A stretch of DNA of 11,445 bases from Nitrospirota bacterium (GTDB lineage: Bacteria; Nitrospirota; Nitrospiria; Nitrospirales; Nitrospiraceae), in the NCBI GenBank assembly GCA_016235225.1, contig JACRLS010000194.1, positions 1-11,445 on the forward strand. Direction: 5' to 3'. The notes under the pieces were generated by a model. The model did not search any database. It was not told the origin of the DNA and saw only the letters and a program-made list of their open reading frames with translations. Shown in pieces: positions 1 through 5,477 of the stretch. A program made the translations under genes and the position numbers. The first letter of the stretch is position 1, and every line of letters starts with the position of its first letter.

Positions 1-84
1 GCCGGCATCGAAGGCTCCCGTCGCGCCGAAACGCTGTCACCAGATGAATTTGTCACACTGGCGCGGGCGATCACACTCCCGTAG
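1..84 (+). CDS. rsmA: RsmA (KsgA), 16S rRNA dimethyladenosine transferase, C-terminal fragment
   Basis: This is the 3' end of a gene that begins before the window. Frame 1 reads 27 codons and then TAG at 82-84. The peptide contains GIEGSRRAETLSPDEFV followed by TLARAI, which matches the C-terminal tail common in RsmA/KsgA proteins (pattern GIDPxxRAETLSxEEFxxLAxAL). The family dimethylates two adjacent adenines near the 3' end of 16S rRNA during small-subunit maturation in the cytoplasm. Only the small helical C-terminal part is visible, so the SAM-binding and catalytic motifs cannot be checked. The tail motif is distinctive enough for a fairly confident name. The gene runs in the same direction as ftsK, 245 nt upstream of it. 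Confidence 0.8.
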   Translation, partial: AGIEGSRRAETLSPDEFVTLARAITLP

Positions 85-204
85 CTGCAATCCGACAATA
101 AGACTGGTAGTGGTATTCGAGGAATTCGCGGGTGGCGCGGCGAACGGGAGCCCAGGCGCGCGCAACGGAAGGGTCCCACTGGGGGATGGGTGGAGTGAGC
201 TTTC

Positions 205-231
205 ACCCGTTGCAAGTTTGGAGCAACGGGT
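205..231 (+). terminator. Perfect 9-bp hairpin between rsmA and ftsK
   Basis: ACCCGTTGC (205-213) and GCAACGGGT (223-231) are exact inverted complements around a 9-nt loop. The hairpin lies 121 nt after the rsmA stop and 99 nt before the ftsK start. No T-run follows it, so it may be a weak terminator, an mRNA processing site or a stability structure. I see no convincing promoter or second gene in the rest of 85-329. Confidence 0.4.
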
Positions 232-329
232 ACCCGGGCTGTTCGCCGCGACAGGACCCGCAGCGTTGATCGCAGCGCCTCTCCTCCTCCCCTTGCCTCA
301 TCCATGCGTAGCTGTTACCATCGGCTCCT

Positions 330-2774
330 ATGGCTGTGTCTGCTGCCGCCAAGCGTGGCGAAGCCCGGAATGCCTCTCCACGCCGACAGCCCAGCCGGCA
401 TCACGAGGTCCTCGGCGTCCTCCTGCTTGCCGGCGGGTTACTGATCCTTCTCAGTCTCGCCTCGTTCGTCCCGACGGACTCCCTGTTATTTGGGAAGAGT
501 TACGCCGGGACGGAGGGCAATCCTCACCCACACAATTGGATTGGACGGGCCGGGGCCACACTGGCTGCGGTCTTGTTCGGCGTGCTGGGAGGGGCGGCCT
601 ACGTGCTCCCCGTGCTGCTGGGCATGCTGGGTGTGCGGTGCTTCGTCGATGGTTCCGTGTCCGTCACGATGCGGAGTGCCGGCGCCTCGTTATCGGCCAT
701 CCTCTGTTTCAGCGCCCTCTGTCATCTCGAGCTCACGGCGGTCCCCACGATCGCCAGCGGGTGGGTCCAACGAGGGCTGGCCGGAGGCCGGCTCGGCGCA
801 ATGCTCGGCGATGGGCTGCGAACCATATTCGCGACGACCGGCGCGCACATCATCGTCGTGACGGGGTTCTTGATCAGTCTCTTGTTGGCCGTTCCCGTAT
901 CCCTGGCGGCACTGTGGCAGCGGGCACTTCAGATGAGGGACCGGCTCAAGGACATGGCGGTGGTGGTGTGGGAGGCGATCCCCGAACGGAAGAAGCTGCC
1001 CGTCCTCGCCAAGTCCGTGCGATCGAAGCCGGTGAAGATCAACCGCCTGGCTCAGGCGGTCGAGAATCCGACCGCTCCGGATCCTGGGGAGCCGGTCGTG
1101 GCCGTGCCCCAATCGGAGAAAGCCAAGCCGGCGGCGTCGACGACTGAGGAAGCCGATGACGCCCCGCTGGTGGTGCCGACGTCGGCCCCTGCCTCGACCG
1201 GTTATCTGTTGCCCATTCCCCGAGAGTTGCTGACGGATCCTCCGGGCCTCGCCGACCGGATGACGGATGAGATGTTGAAAGCCCAATCCGAGATCCTGAC
1301 CCGCGCGTTGCTGAGTTTCGGGATCGAGGGCAAGGTCACGGAGGTGCATCCCGGTCCGGTGGTCACGATGTATGAGTATGAACCGGCGCCCGGTGTGAAG
1401 GTGGCCCGGATCGTCAACCTCGACAGCGACCTGGCGCTCGCGCTCAAGGCGACGAGTCTGCGGATTGTGGCGCCGTTGCCCGGCAAGTCGGTGGTGGGCA
1501 TCGAAGTGCCCAATCTGTATCGCGAGACGGTCGCATTTAAGGAAGTGCTGACCAGCGACGCCTTCACCCGGTCACGGTCCAAGCTGGCGCTGGCGCTCGG
1601 CAAGGACATCTTCGGCAAACCCGTCACGGCGGATCTGCGCACGATGCCGCATCTGCTCGTGGCCGGCGCCACGGGGGCGGGCAAGAGCGTCGCACTGAAC
1701 AGCATGTTGCTCAGTATTCTCTTCAATGCCAAACCGGAAGAAGTGAAGCTGCTGCTGGTCGATCCCAAGATGCTCGAACTGCAGCTCTATGACGGCATCC
1801 CGCATCTGTTGCGTCCCGTGGTGACCGATGCCAAGTCGGCGGCCCGCGGGCTTGGCTGGGTCGTCCAAGAGATGGAACGGCGGTACAAGTTGCTGGCGAG
1901 TGAAGGCGTCCGCAACGTCGACGACTATAACCGGCGCGTCGCGCAGGTGCAGGGGGTCGTCCCGAAGCGCAAGGGAGGCAGTCGGCCCGAACAGACGGCG
2001 CTCCCCATCGAGTTTCTGTCCGAAGAGGATCGTCTGTCGGCCGGTGAACAGACGGAGCCGGCCACCATGAGCGCCGATGGCACGGTCTCGATACCGCCAC
2101 CATCCACCCCGCCGTCGCCGCTGCCCTATATCGTGGTGATGATCGATGAACTGGCCGACCTGATGATGGTCGCTCCCAAGGATGTCGAAGAGAAGATCGC
2201 GCGCCTGGCGCAGATGGCGCGGGCCGCCGGCATCCATCTGGTGCTCGCGACCCAGCGGCCGTCCGTGGACCTGCTCACCGGCTTACTCAAAGCCAACTTC
2301 CCGGCGCGCATCGCCTTTCAGGTGTCGTCGAAGACGGACTCCCGCACCATTCTCGACGCCAACGGGGCCGAAAGTCTCCTGGGCAAAGGCGACATGCTCT
2401 ATCTGGCCTCTGGCACCGGCCGGCTGACGCGGGTGCACGGCTCGTTCGTGGCGGATGAAGATGTGCGGCGCGTGGTCGAGTGTGTGAAGAAGCAGGCGAG
2501 CCCGACCTATGCGGCGGAGCTGCAATCGATCAAACAGGAGGAAGCGGCAGAAGAAGAGGCCAAGGATGAGGTCTACGAACAGGCCAAGGACCTTGTGTTG
2601 ACCTCGGGGCAGGCGTCGGCGTCGCTGATTCAGCGGCGGTTGCGCGTCGGCTATCCGCGCGCGGCCCGCATAGTGGAGCGGATGGAGGAAGACGGACTGG
2701 TAAGCGCGCCGGCGCGGGACGGGCGGCGTGAAGTGTTGGCGCGGCGAGGTGTGGTAGGGGAAGTCGAAGAATGA
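330..2774 (+). CDS. ftsK: FtsK/SpoIIIE DNA translocase
   Basis: This is an 814-aa septal DNA pump that clears chromosome ends from the closing division plane and activates dimer resolution at dif. The N-terminus has about four membrane segments (near residues 27-48, 75-101, 115-132 and 172-196), followed by a short Pro/Ala/Glu-rich linker (about 230-290), much shorter than in E. coli. The translocase core follows. GATGAGKS (446-453) is Walker A, DPK lies at 478-480, IVVMIDELAD (601-610) is Walker B, and ATQRPSVDLLTGLLKANFPA starts at 640. The C-terminal winged-helix gamma domain (about 745-803, with LRVGYPRAARIVERMEEDGL) should read KOPS-type polar sequences. ATG 330 is the first start after an in-frame TAG at 309-311, but it lacks a clear Shine-Dalgarno. 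A Pro/Ser-rich stretch of about 55 residues (543-598) is inserted just before Walker B. The last bases overlap lolA in an ATGA. Confidence 0.95.
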   Translation: MAVSAAAKRGEARNASPRRQPSRHHEVLGVLLLAGGLLILLSLASFVPTDSLLFGKSYAGTEGNPHPHNWIGRAGATLAAVLFGVLGGAAYVLPVLLGMLGVRCFVDGSVSVTMRSAGASLSAILCFSALCHLELTAVPTIASGWVQRGLAGGRLGAMLGDGLRTIFATTGAHIIVVTGFLISLLLAVPVSLAALWQRALQMRDRLKDMAVVVWEAIPERKKLPVLAKSVRSKPVKINRLAQAVENPTAPDPGEPVVAVPQSEKAKPAASTTEEADDAPLVVPTSAPASTGYLLPIPRELLTDPPGLADRMTDEMLKAQSEILTRALLSFGIEGKVTEVHPGPVVTMYEYEPAPGVKVARIVNLDSDLALALKATSLRIVAPLPGKSVVGIEVPNLYRETVAFKEVLTSDAFTRSRSKLALALGKDIFGKPVTADLRTMPHLLVAGATGAGKSVALNSMLLSILFNAKPEEVKLLLVDPKMLELQLYDGIPHLLRPVVTDAKSAARGLGWVVQEMERRYKLLASEGVRNVDDYNRRVAQVQGVVPKRKGGSRPEQTALPIEFLSEEDRLSAGEQTEPATMSADGTVSIPPPSTPPSPLPYIVVMIDELADLMMVAPKDVEEKIARLAQMARAAGIHLVLATQRPSVDLLTGLLKANFPARIAFQVSSKTDSRTILDANGAESLLGKGDMLYLASGTGRLTRVHGSFVADEDVRRVVECVKKQASPTYAAELQSIKQEEAAEEEAKDEVYEQAKDLVLTSGQASASLIQRRLRVGYPRAARIVERMEEDGLVSAPARDGRREVLARRGVVGEVEE

Positions 2775-3508
2775 GCAATTGGGCGCCCGTTCGCCGCCAC
2801 CCGCTGCGGTATCTCTTCACGATTGTGATTCTCCTGGAAGTGTCTGCGATGGCTGTCCCCGCCGCTGAGGAGGGTGATGGGCAGGGACTCAAAGAAGTTC
2901 GCGAATTGGTGAAGAAAGTCCAGGAACGGTACGACAAGATCAAAGACCTCCAGGCGGACTTCCAACAGAGCACCAAGATCGAAGGGTTTGAAAAGACACT
3001 CCGGTCGAGCGGTCGCATGTATCTCAAGCGGCCGGGCCGGTTGCGGTGGGACTATCGGGAGCCCACACCGGAAGAAATCTATGTCAGACAGAACGACGTG
3101 ATGATGTATGTGCCCGAGCACCAACAGGTATTGGTCGGCAAGTTGACGCAGTTGGCCGCCTCGCAGGCGCCGCTCCAGCTCCTACAAGGGCTGGCCTCCC
3201 TGGAGGATCATTTCACCCTCCAGCCGGCCAGGGGTGGAAAGCGCGGCGACGGTGGGCTGCCGTTGATCGCCTTGATCCCCAAGGGGGTCGACGAAGAATC
3301 CATGCGGACGGTTGAGCAGATCACACTCGAGGTGCAGCCCAAAAGCTATGTTCTGAAAACCGTGGCCATCCACGAGGTCGGCGGGAACGTCTCGACCTTT
3401 CGCTTTACCAATATCCAGACGAATGCCGGACTGAAGAATGAGCTCTTTGACTTTCGCCCGCCGGAAGGGGTGGAAGTCATCAAGGCGCCGACGCTCGCCC
3501 CGCCGTGA
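2771..3508 (+). CDS. lolA: Outer-membrane lipoprotein carrier protein LolA
   Basis: This is a 245-aa periplasmic chaperone that takes lipoproteins released by LolCDE and carries them to the outer membrane. The N-terminus is basic (RRHPLR), followed by a hydrophobic stretch ending near VPAAEE (residues 29-34). That is a Sec signal with no lipobox Cys, so the product is soluble. The family core is clear: QADFQQ (61-66), then GRMYLKRPGRLRWDY (81-95) and EEIYV, with a C-terminal FRFTNIQTNAGLKNELFDF (210-228). It is somewhat longer than the usual 200-220 residues. Its ATG overlaps the ftsK stop (ATGA), and AGGGGA at 2756-2761 within ftsK gives a ribosome binding site, so the two genes are likely translationally coupled. 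No LolB lies in the window. A signal-bearing LolA-like protein of another subtype is the only alternative. Confidence 0.92.
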   Translation: MSNWAPVRRHPLRYLFTIVILLEVSAMAVPAAEEGDGQGLKEVRELVKKVQERYDKIKDLQADFQQSTKIEGFEKTLRSSGRMYLKRPGRLRWDYREPTPEEIYVRQNDVMMYVPEHQQVLVGKLTQLAASQAPLQLLQGLASLEDHFTLQPARGGKRGDGGLPLIALIPKGVDEESMRTVEQITLEVQPKSYVLKTVAIHEVGGNVSTFRFTNIQTNAGLKNELFDFRPPEGVEVIKAPTLAPP

Positions 3509-3512
3509 GGCC

Positions 3513-3602
3513 TGGAACGTTCCTCGTATCTGGTATCTCGTGAAGCGTATCTCGTTCTGGAACGTTCCTCGTATCTGGTATCTCGTGAAGCGTATCTCGT
3601 TC
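3513..3602 (+). repeat. Perfect tandem duplication of a 45-bp unit
   Basis: Positions 3513-3557 and 3558-3602 are identical 45-bp units placed head to tail, five bases after the lolA stop. Each unit begins with the palindrome GGAACGTTCC (offset 2-11) and holds three GTATCT words, two of them extended to GTATCTCGT. There is no spacer, so this is not a CRISPR array. The identity of the two copies suggests a recent duplication. Confidence 0.95.
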
Positions 3603-3617
3603 TTTCGGTGCGGGACT

Positions 3618-3679
3618 GGCGGGAAAAGCGAGACAGGCGAGACGGGGTGATGCCCGGGACTCGTCCCGCTTTTCGCGCC
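3618..3679. repeat. Long imperfect inverted repeat (17-bp arms)
   Basis: The arm at 3618-3634 (GGCGGGAAAAGCGAGAC) pairs with 3663-3679 (GTCCCGCTTTTCGCGCC), 15 of 17 positions complementary, with a 28-nt loop. A further inverted copy related to the left arm lies at 3768-3787 (17 of 20 positions). No T-run follows the hairpin. It is better read as part of a repeat family than as a classic terminator, although it could still stop lolA transcription. Confidence 0.7.
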
Positions 3680-3681
3680 AT

Positions 3682-3713
3682 TCGACAGGCTCATGGCGCC
3701 CTGAGGCTCTCGA
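3682..3713. repeat. REP-like imperfect palindrome
   Basis: A 32-nt palindrome is centred on GGCGCC, with arms TCGACAGGCTCATGGC and GCCCTGAGGCTCTCGA complementary at 13 of 16 positions. The word TTCGACAGGCTCA resembles extragenic palindromes scattered through many high-GC environmental genomes. Confidence 0.6.
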
Positions 3714-3737
3714 CCCCTCGACCACACTCGGGGTCGA
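3710..3737. repeat. Hairpin with perfect 8-bp stem
   Basis: TCGACCCC (3710-3717) pairs exactly with GGGGTCGA (3730-3737) across a 12-nt loop. An alternative stem, CTCGACC (3717-3723) with GGTCGAG (3732-3738), is also possible. It shares its left edge with the preceding palindrome, so the two form a compound structure. Confidence 0.55.
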
Positions 3738-3767
3738 GCCTGAGTGGGATCGAAGGCTCGAAGGGCC

Positions 3768-3787
3768 CTTGTCTCGCTCGTCCCGCC
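3768..3787 (-). repeat. Third, inverted copy of the GCGAGAC-type element
   Basis: Read on the minus strand, this stretch gives GGCGGGACGAGCGAGACAAG, which agrees with plus-strand 3618-3637 at 17 of 20 positions. Together with the arms at 3618-3634 and 3663-3679 it makes three copies of one degenerate element within 170 bp. Confidence 0.55.
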
Positions 3788-3813
3788 CATCATACGTGTC
3801 GCGCCCTGACTGG

Positions 3814-3880
3814 CGAGATACGAGCGACTAGATACCCTTCGACAAGCTGGGTGGTGAGCCAGTCGAACCACGAGATACGA
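3814..3880. repeat. Inverted AGATAC words flanking a TTCGAC palindrome
   Basis: CGAGATACGAG (3814-3824), TAGATAC (3829-3835) and CACGAGATAC (3869-3878) are inverted versions of the GTATCTCG words in the tandem repeat at 3513-3602. CACGAGATAC is the exact complement of GTATCTCGTG at 3533-3542 and 3578-3587. Between them, 3838-3867 is an imperfect palindrome opening TTCGACAAGCT and closing AGCCAGTCGAA. The repeat words therefore bracket the whole gap in inverted orientation. Confidence 0.6.
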
Positions 3881-3893
3881 CTGTCGCTCGGGT

Positions 3894-3900
3894 GAGGGGG
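3894..3900 (+). promoter_or_regulatory. Ribosome binding site fixing the oxygenase start
   Basis: GAGGGGG lies 7 nt ahead of GTG 3908. It is too far from the later in-frame candidates (GTG 3917, ATG 3923), so it favours the GTG at 3908 as the start. Confidence 0.7.
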
Positions 3901-3907
3901 CTGAGCC

Positions 3908-4657
3908 GTGATAACGGTGACGATGGGAGCCATCGAAGAGGCCGTGGATCGGGCCATCGGTTCGTTGGACATCCCGCGTCTCAGGGAGGAATATTGGGCG
4001 CAGAACGAATTTCTCTTCGTCCCACAGTTTCTTCCGCGTCAGGTCGTCGAGGCACACTTGGCGCCCCTGGTCCAGTCGGTTAAGCCGGACCTCAACCGGA
4101 ACTTCATCCCGGGTCATAAGAAGGGCGGGAGTGTGAGTGTCTATACGTTGCATGCCAAGGCCCCGGGATTTCTGGAATTCTACCGCTCGCCTGTTTTTCT
4201 GTCGTTTCTGACCCAGGTCACCAGGGCGCCGCTGCAGCGCTGTCCCGATCAGGACCCCCATGCCTGTGCCTTGTACTACTATACGGAGCCCGGCGATCAC
4301 ATCGGGTACCACTACGATACGTCCTACTACAAAGGGGCCCGCTATACGATTCTCATGGGGATGGTCGATCGCGCGCCCAGTTGCAAGCTGGTGTGCGATC
4401 TGTTCAAGGATGATCCCGCTCGGGAGACCAGGCACCTGGAGCTCAACACCGCGCCGGGCGATCTCGTGCTCTTCAACGGCGACAAGCTGTGGCATGCCGT
4501 CACCCCGTTGGGGGAAGGGGAAGAGCGGGTGGCGCTGACGATGGAATACGTCACGAACCCTGAGATGGGGCCCTTCAACCGAATCTATTCCAACCTGAAA
4601 GATGCGGTGGCCTACTTCGGTCTGCGGGCGGTCTTCGGAGGAAATCGGAAGGTTTAG
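3908..4657 (+). CDS. 2-oxoglutarate/Fe(II)-dependent oxygenase
   Basis: This is a 249-aa soluble protein with no signal or membrane segment. The double-stranded beta-helix iron site is visible. YYYTEPGDHIGYHYD (123-137) gives the HxD pair H135 and D137. DLVLFNGDKLWHAV (185-198) gives the distal H196. R207 in GEGEERVALTMEY is placed to bind 2-oxoglutarate. Enzymes of this fold couple 2-oxoglutarate decarboxylation and O2 to substrate hydroxylation or a related oxidation. The intact Asp in HYD argues against a halogenase, in which Gly or Ala replaces it. The substrate is not evident. The region upstream of the iron site (about 60-120) is probably the substrate cap. The start is GTG 3908, supported by GAGGGGG at 3894-3900. 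The gene stands alone, behind a repeat-rich gap and convergent with the regulator gene, so context gives no pathway. Confidence 0.85.
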   Translation: MITVTMGAIEEAVDRAIGSLDIPRLREEYWAQNEFLFVPQFLPRQVVEAHLAPLVQSVKPDLNRNFIPGHKKGGSVSVYTLHAKAPGFLEFYRSPVFLSFLTQVTRAPLQRCPDQDPHACALYYYTEPGDHIGYHYDTSYYKGARYTILMGMVDRAPSCKLVCDLFKDDPARETRHLELNTAPGDLVLFNGDKLWHAVTPLGEGEERVALTMEYVTNPEMGPFNRIYSNLKDAVAYFGLRAVFGGNRKV

Positions 4658-4698
4658 GCTGAGGTTGAGGTGAAGGGCTTCTCGCTCAACCTTAGCCT
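4656..4698. terminator. Bidirectional hairpin between convergent genes
   Basis: AGGCTGAGGTTGAG (4656-4669) pairs with CTCAACCTTAGCCT (4685-4698) at 13 of 14 positions around a 15-nt loop, starting inside the oxygenase stop codon. It lies between two genes that end toward each other, so it could stop both transcripts. There is no strong T-run on either strand. The right arm is followed by a near repeat, AACCTGAGCCT (4700-4710). Confidence 0.55.
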
Positions 4699-4715
4699 TA
4701 ACCTGAGCCTGCGTG

Positions 4716-4734
4716 CTGCGCGCCTCACGCGCAG
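4716..4734 (-). terminator. Hairpin across the stop codon of the LuxR-type gene
   Basis: CTGCGCG (4716-4722) and CGCGCAG (4728-4734) pair perfectly around a 5-nt loop that contains the TGA stop (complement of 4725-4727). It is GC-rich with no T-run, so it is a possible weak terminator or 3'-end stabiliser for the minus-strand transcript. Confidence 0.4.
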
Positions 4735-5336
4735 AGCACTTGCGCCAGCACGCCGGTCCTGGTGTTGGCTTTCGTTTTCGCCATGATGTTCTTGATGTGC
4801 TCCTTGACGGTCTGCTCGGTAATGTTCAGCGCGGCCGCGATCTCCTTGTTCGTAAACCCCTTGGCCAGATGCTGAATGACCCCCTGCTCCCGGTCGGTGA
4901 GGTGAAATCGCGCCTTGACGTGTGACGAGGCCACGGCCTCACCCCGCCCCACTTCTTCCATCATGATCAGAATGCGGGACATGTCGATTCCGCTCGAGTC
5001 CGGCAGTCCATAGCCGCGCAGGAGGATCGGCCGTTGCACGGTGCCCGACAATTTTCTGAGCTGAAACTGCTGCCAATCATTGCCGGCAGTGCGCGCCTGG
5101 ATCGCCTTCCGGATGTCCAGGCAAAACTCCATGACCACCGGGGGCACAACGCCCCTCGCCGGAGTCCCGTGCTGCGTGTGGGTGATCCGGCGACAGAGTT
5201 CCTGTGCGCGAGGGTCCACGTGCAGAAGCTGAAGGGTGGTGGAAAACACCATGATGCCCGGCCCTGAGCGGCGCTCCACGAGACTTTCCGGGGTGTCTTC
5301 CTGCGGGGGCACTTCTTTTAATTTCACCACAGACAT
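4725..5336 (-). CDS. LuxR-family transcriptional regulator with N-terminal PAS-like domain, no receiver
   Basis: This is a 203-aa cytoplasmic DNA-binding protein. The C-terminal LuxR/FixJ helix-turn-helix is clear: LTDREQGVIQHLAKGFTNKE, then IAAALNITEQTVKEHIKNIM and TGVLAQVL at the end (about residues 146-201). The N-terminal half has a short PAS-like start (GPGIMVFSTTLQLLHVDPRA, about 25-44). It lacks the acidic pair, phospho-Asp and Lys of a receiver domain, so it is not a classic response regulator. It may respond to a ligand or a partner protein. ATG 5336 is preferred because GGGAG lies 7 nt upstream. An in-frame GTG at 5381 would add 15 residues but has no ribosome binding site. The gene follows the REC-PAS histidine kinase on the same strand after about 140 nt and probably shares its transcript. 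Its target genes are unknown. Confidence 0.8.
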   Translation of the reverse strand: MSVVKLKEVPPQEDTPESLVERRSGPGIMVFSTTLQLLHVDPRAQELCRRITHTQHGTPARGVVPPVVMEFCLDIRKAIQARTAGNDWQQFQLRKLSGTVQRPILLRGYGLPDSSGIDMSRILIMMEEVGRGEAVASSHVKARFHLTDREQGVIQHLAKGFTNKEIAAALNITEQTVKEHIKNIMAKTKANTRTGVLAQVLCA

Positions 5337-5404
5337 GGGCGTACTCCCAAGGTTCGGATCGGCCGACTTCTTCAAAGCCACGGTCGATCAACTGACTCAA
5401 ACCG

Positions 5405-5420
5405 CGACATACTGTTGTCG
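5405..5420. promoter_or_regulatory. Small dyad upstream of the LuxR-type gene
   Basis: CGACATACTGTTGTCG has 5-bp complementary ends around 6 nt. It sits between the kinase stop and the regulator start, 69 nt before ATG 5336. It could be an operator for autoregulation or a chance dyad. I found no convincing -35/-10 pair beside it. Confidence 0.2.
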
Positions 5421-5477
5421 GTAGGCCGGCCCAAATCCTTTAGAGGGATGTGAAGGGGGAGCAGGGCTAGGAGGCGG

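Noticed and set aside
44..1147. Long plus-strand open frame (367 codons) starting within the rsmA end and overlapping ftsK
   Set aside because: The product is Arg/Gly/Ala-rich with no recognisable domain and lies mostly out of frame over the clear FtsK N-terminus. It is a high-GC shadow frame.
3513..3602. Possible CRISPR array
   Set aside because: There are only two units, directly abutting with no spacer, and no cas genes nearby.
3182..4495. Minus-strand open frame of 437 codons spanning the lolA end, the repeat gap and most of the oxygenase gene
   Set aside because: It runs antisense to two well-supported genes and through tandem repeats, giving a repetitive Arg-rich product without domains.
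5337..5381. GTG 5381 as the start of the LuxR-type gene
   Set aside because: No ribosome binding site precedes it, whereas ATG 5336 has GGGAG at 7 nt. It remains possible.
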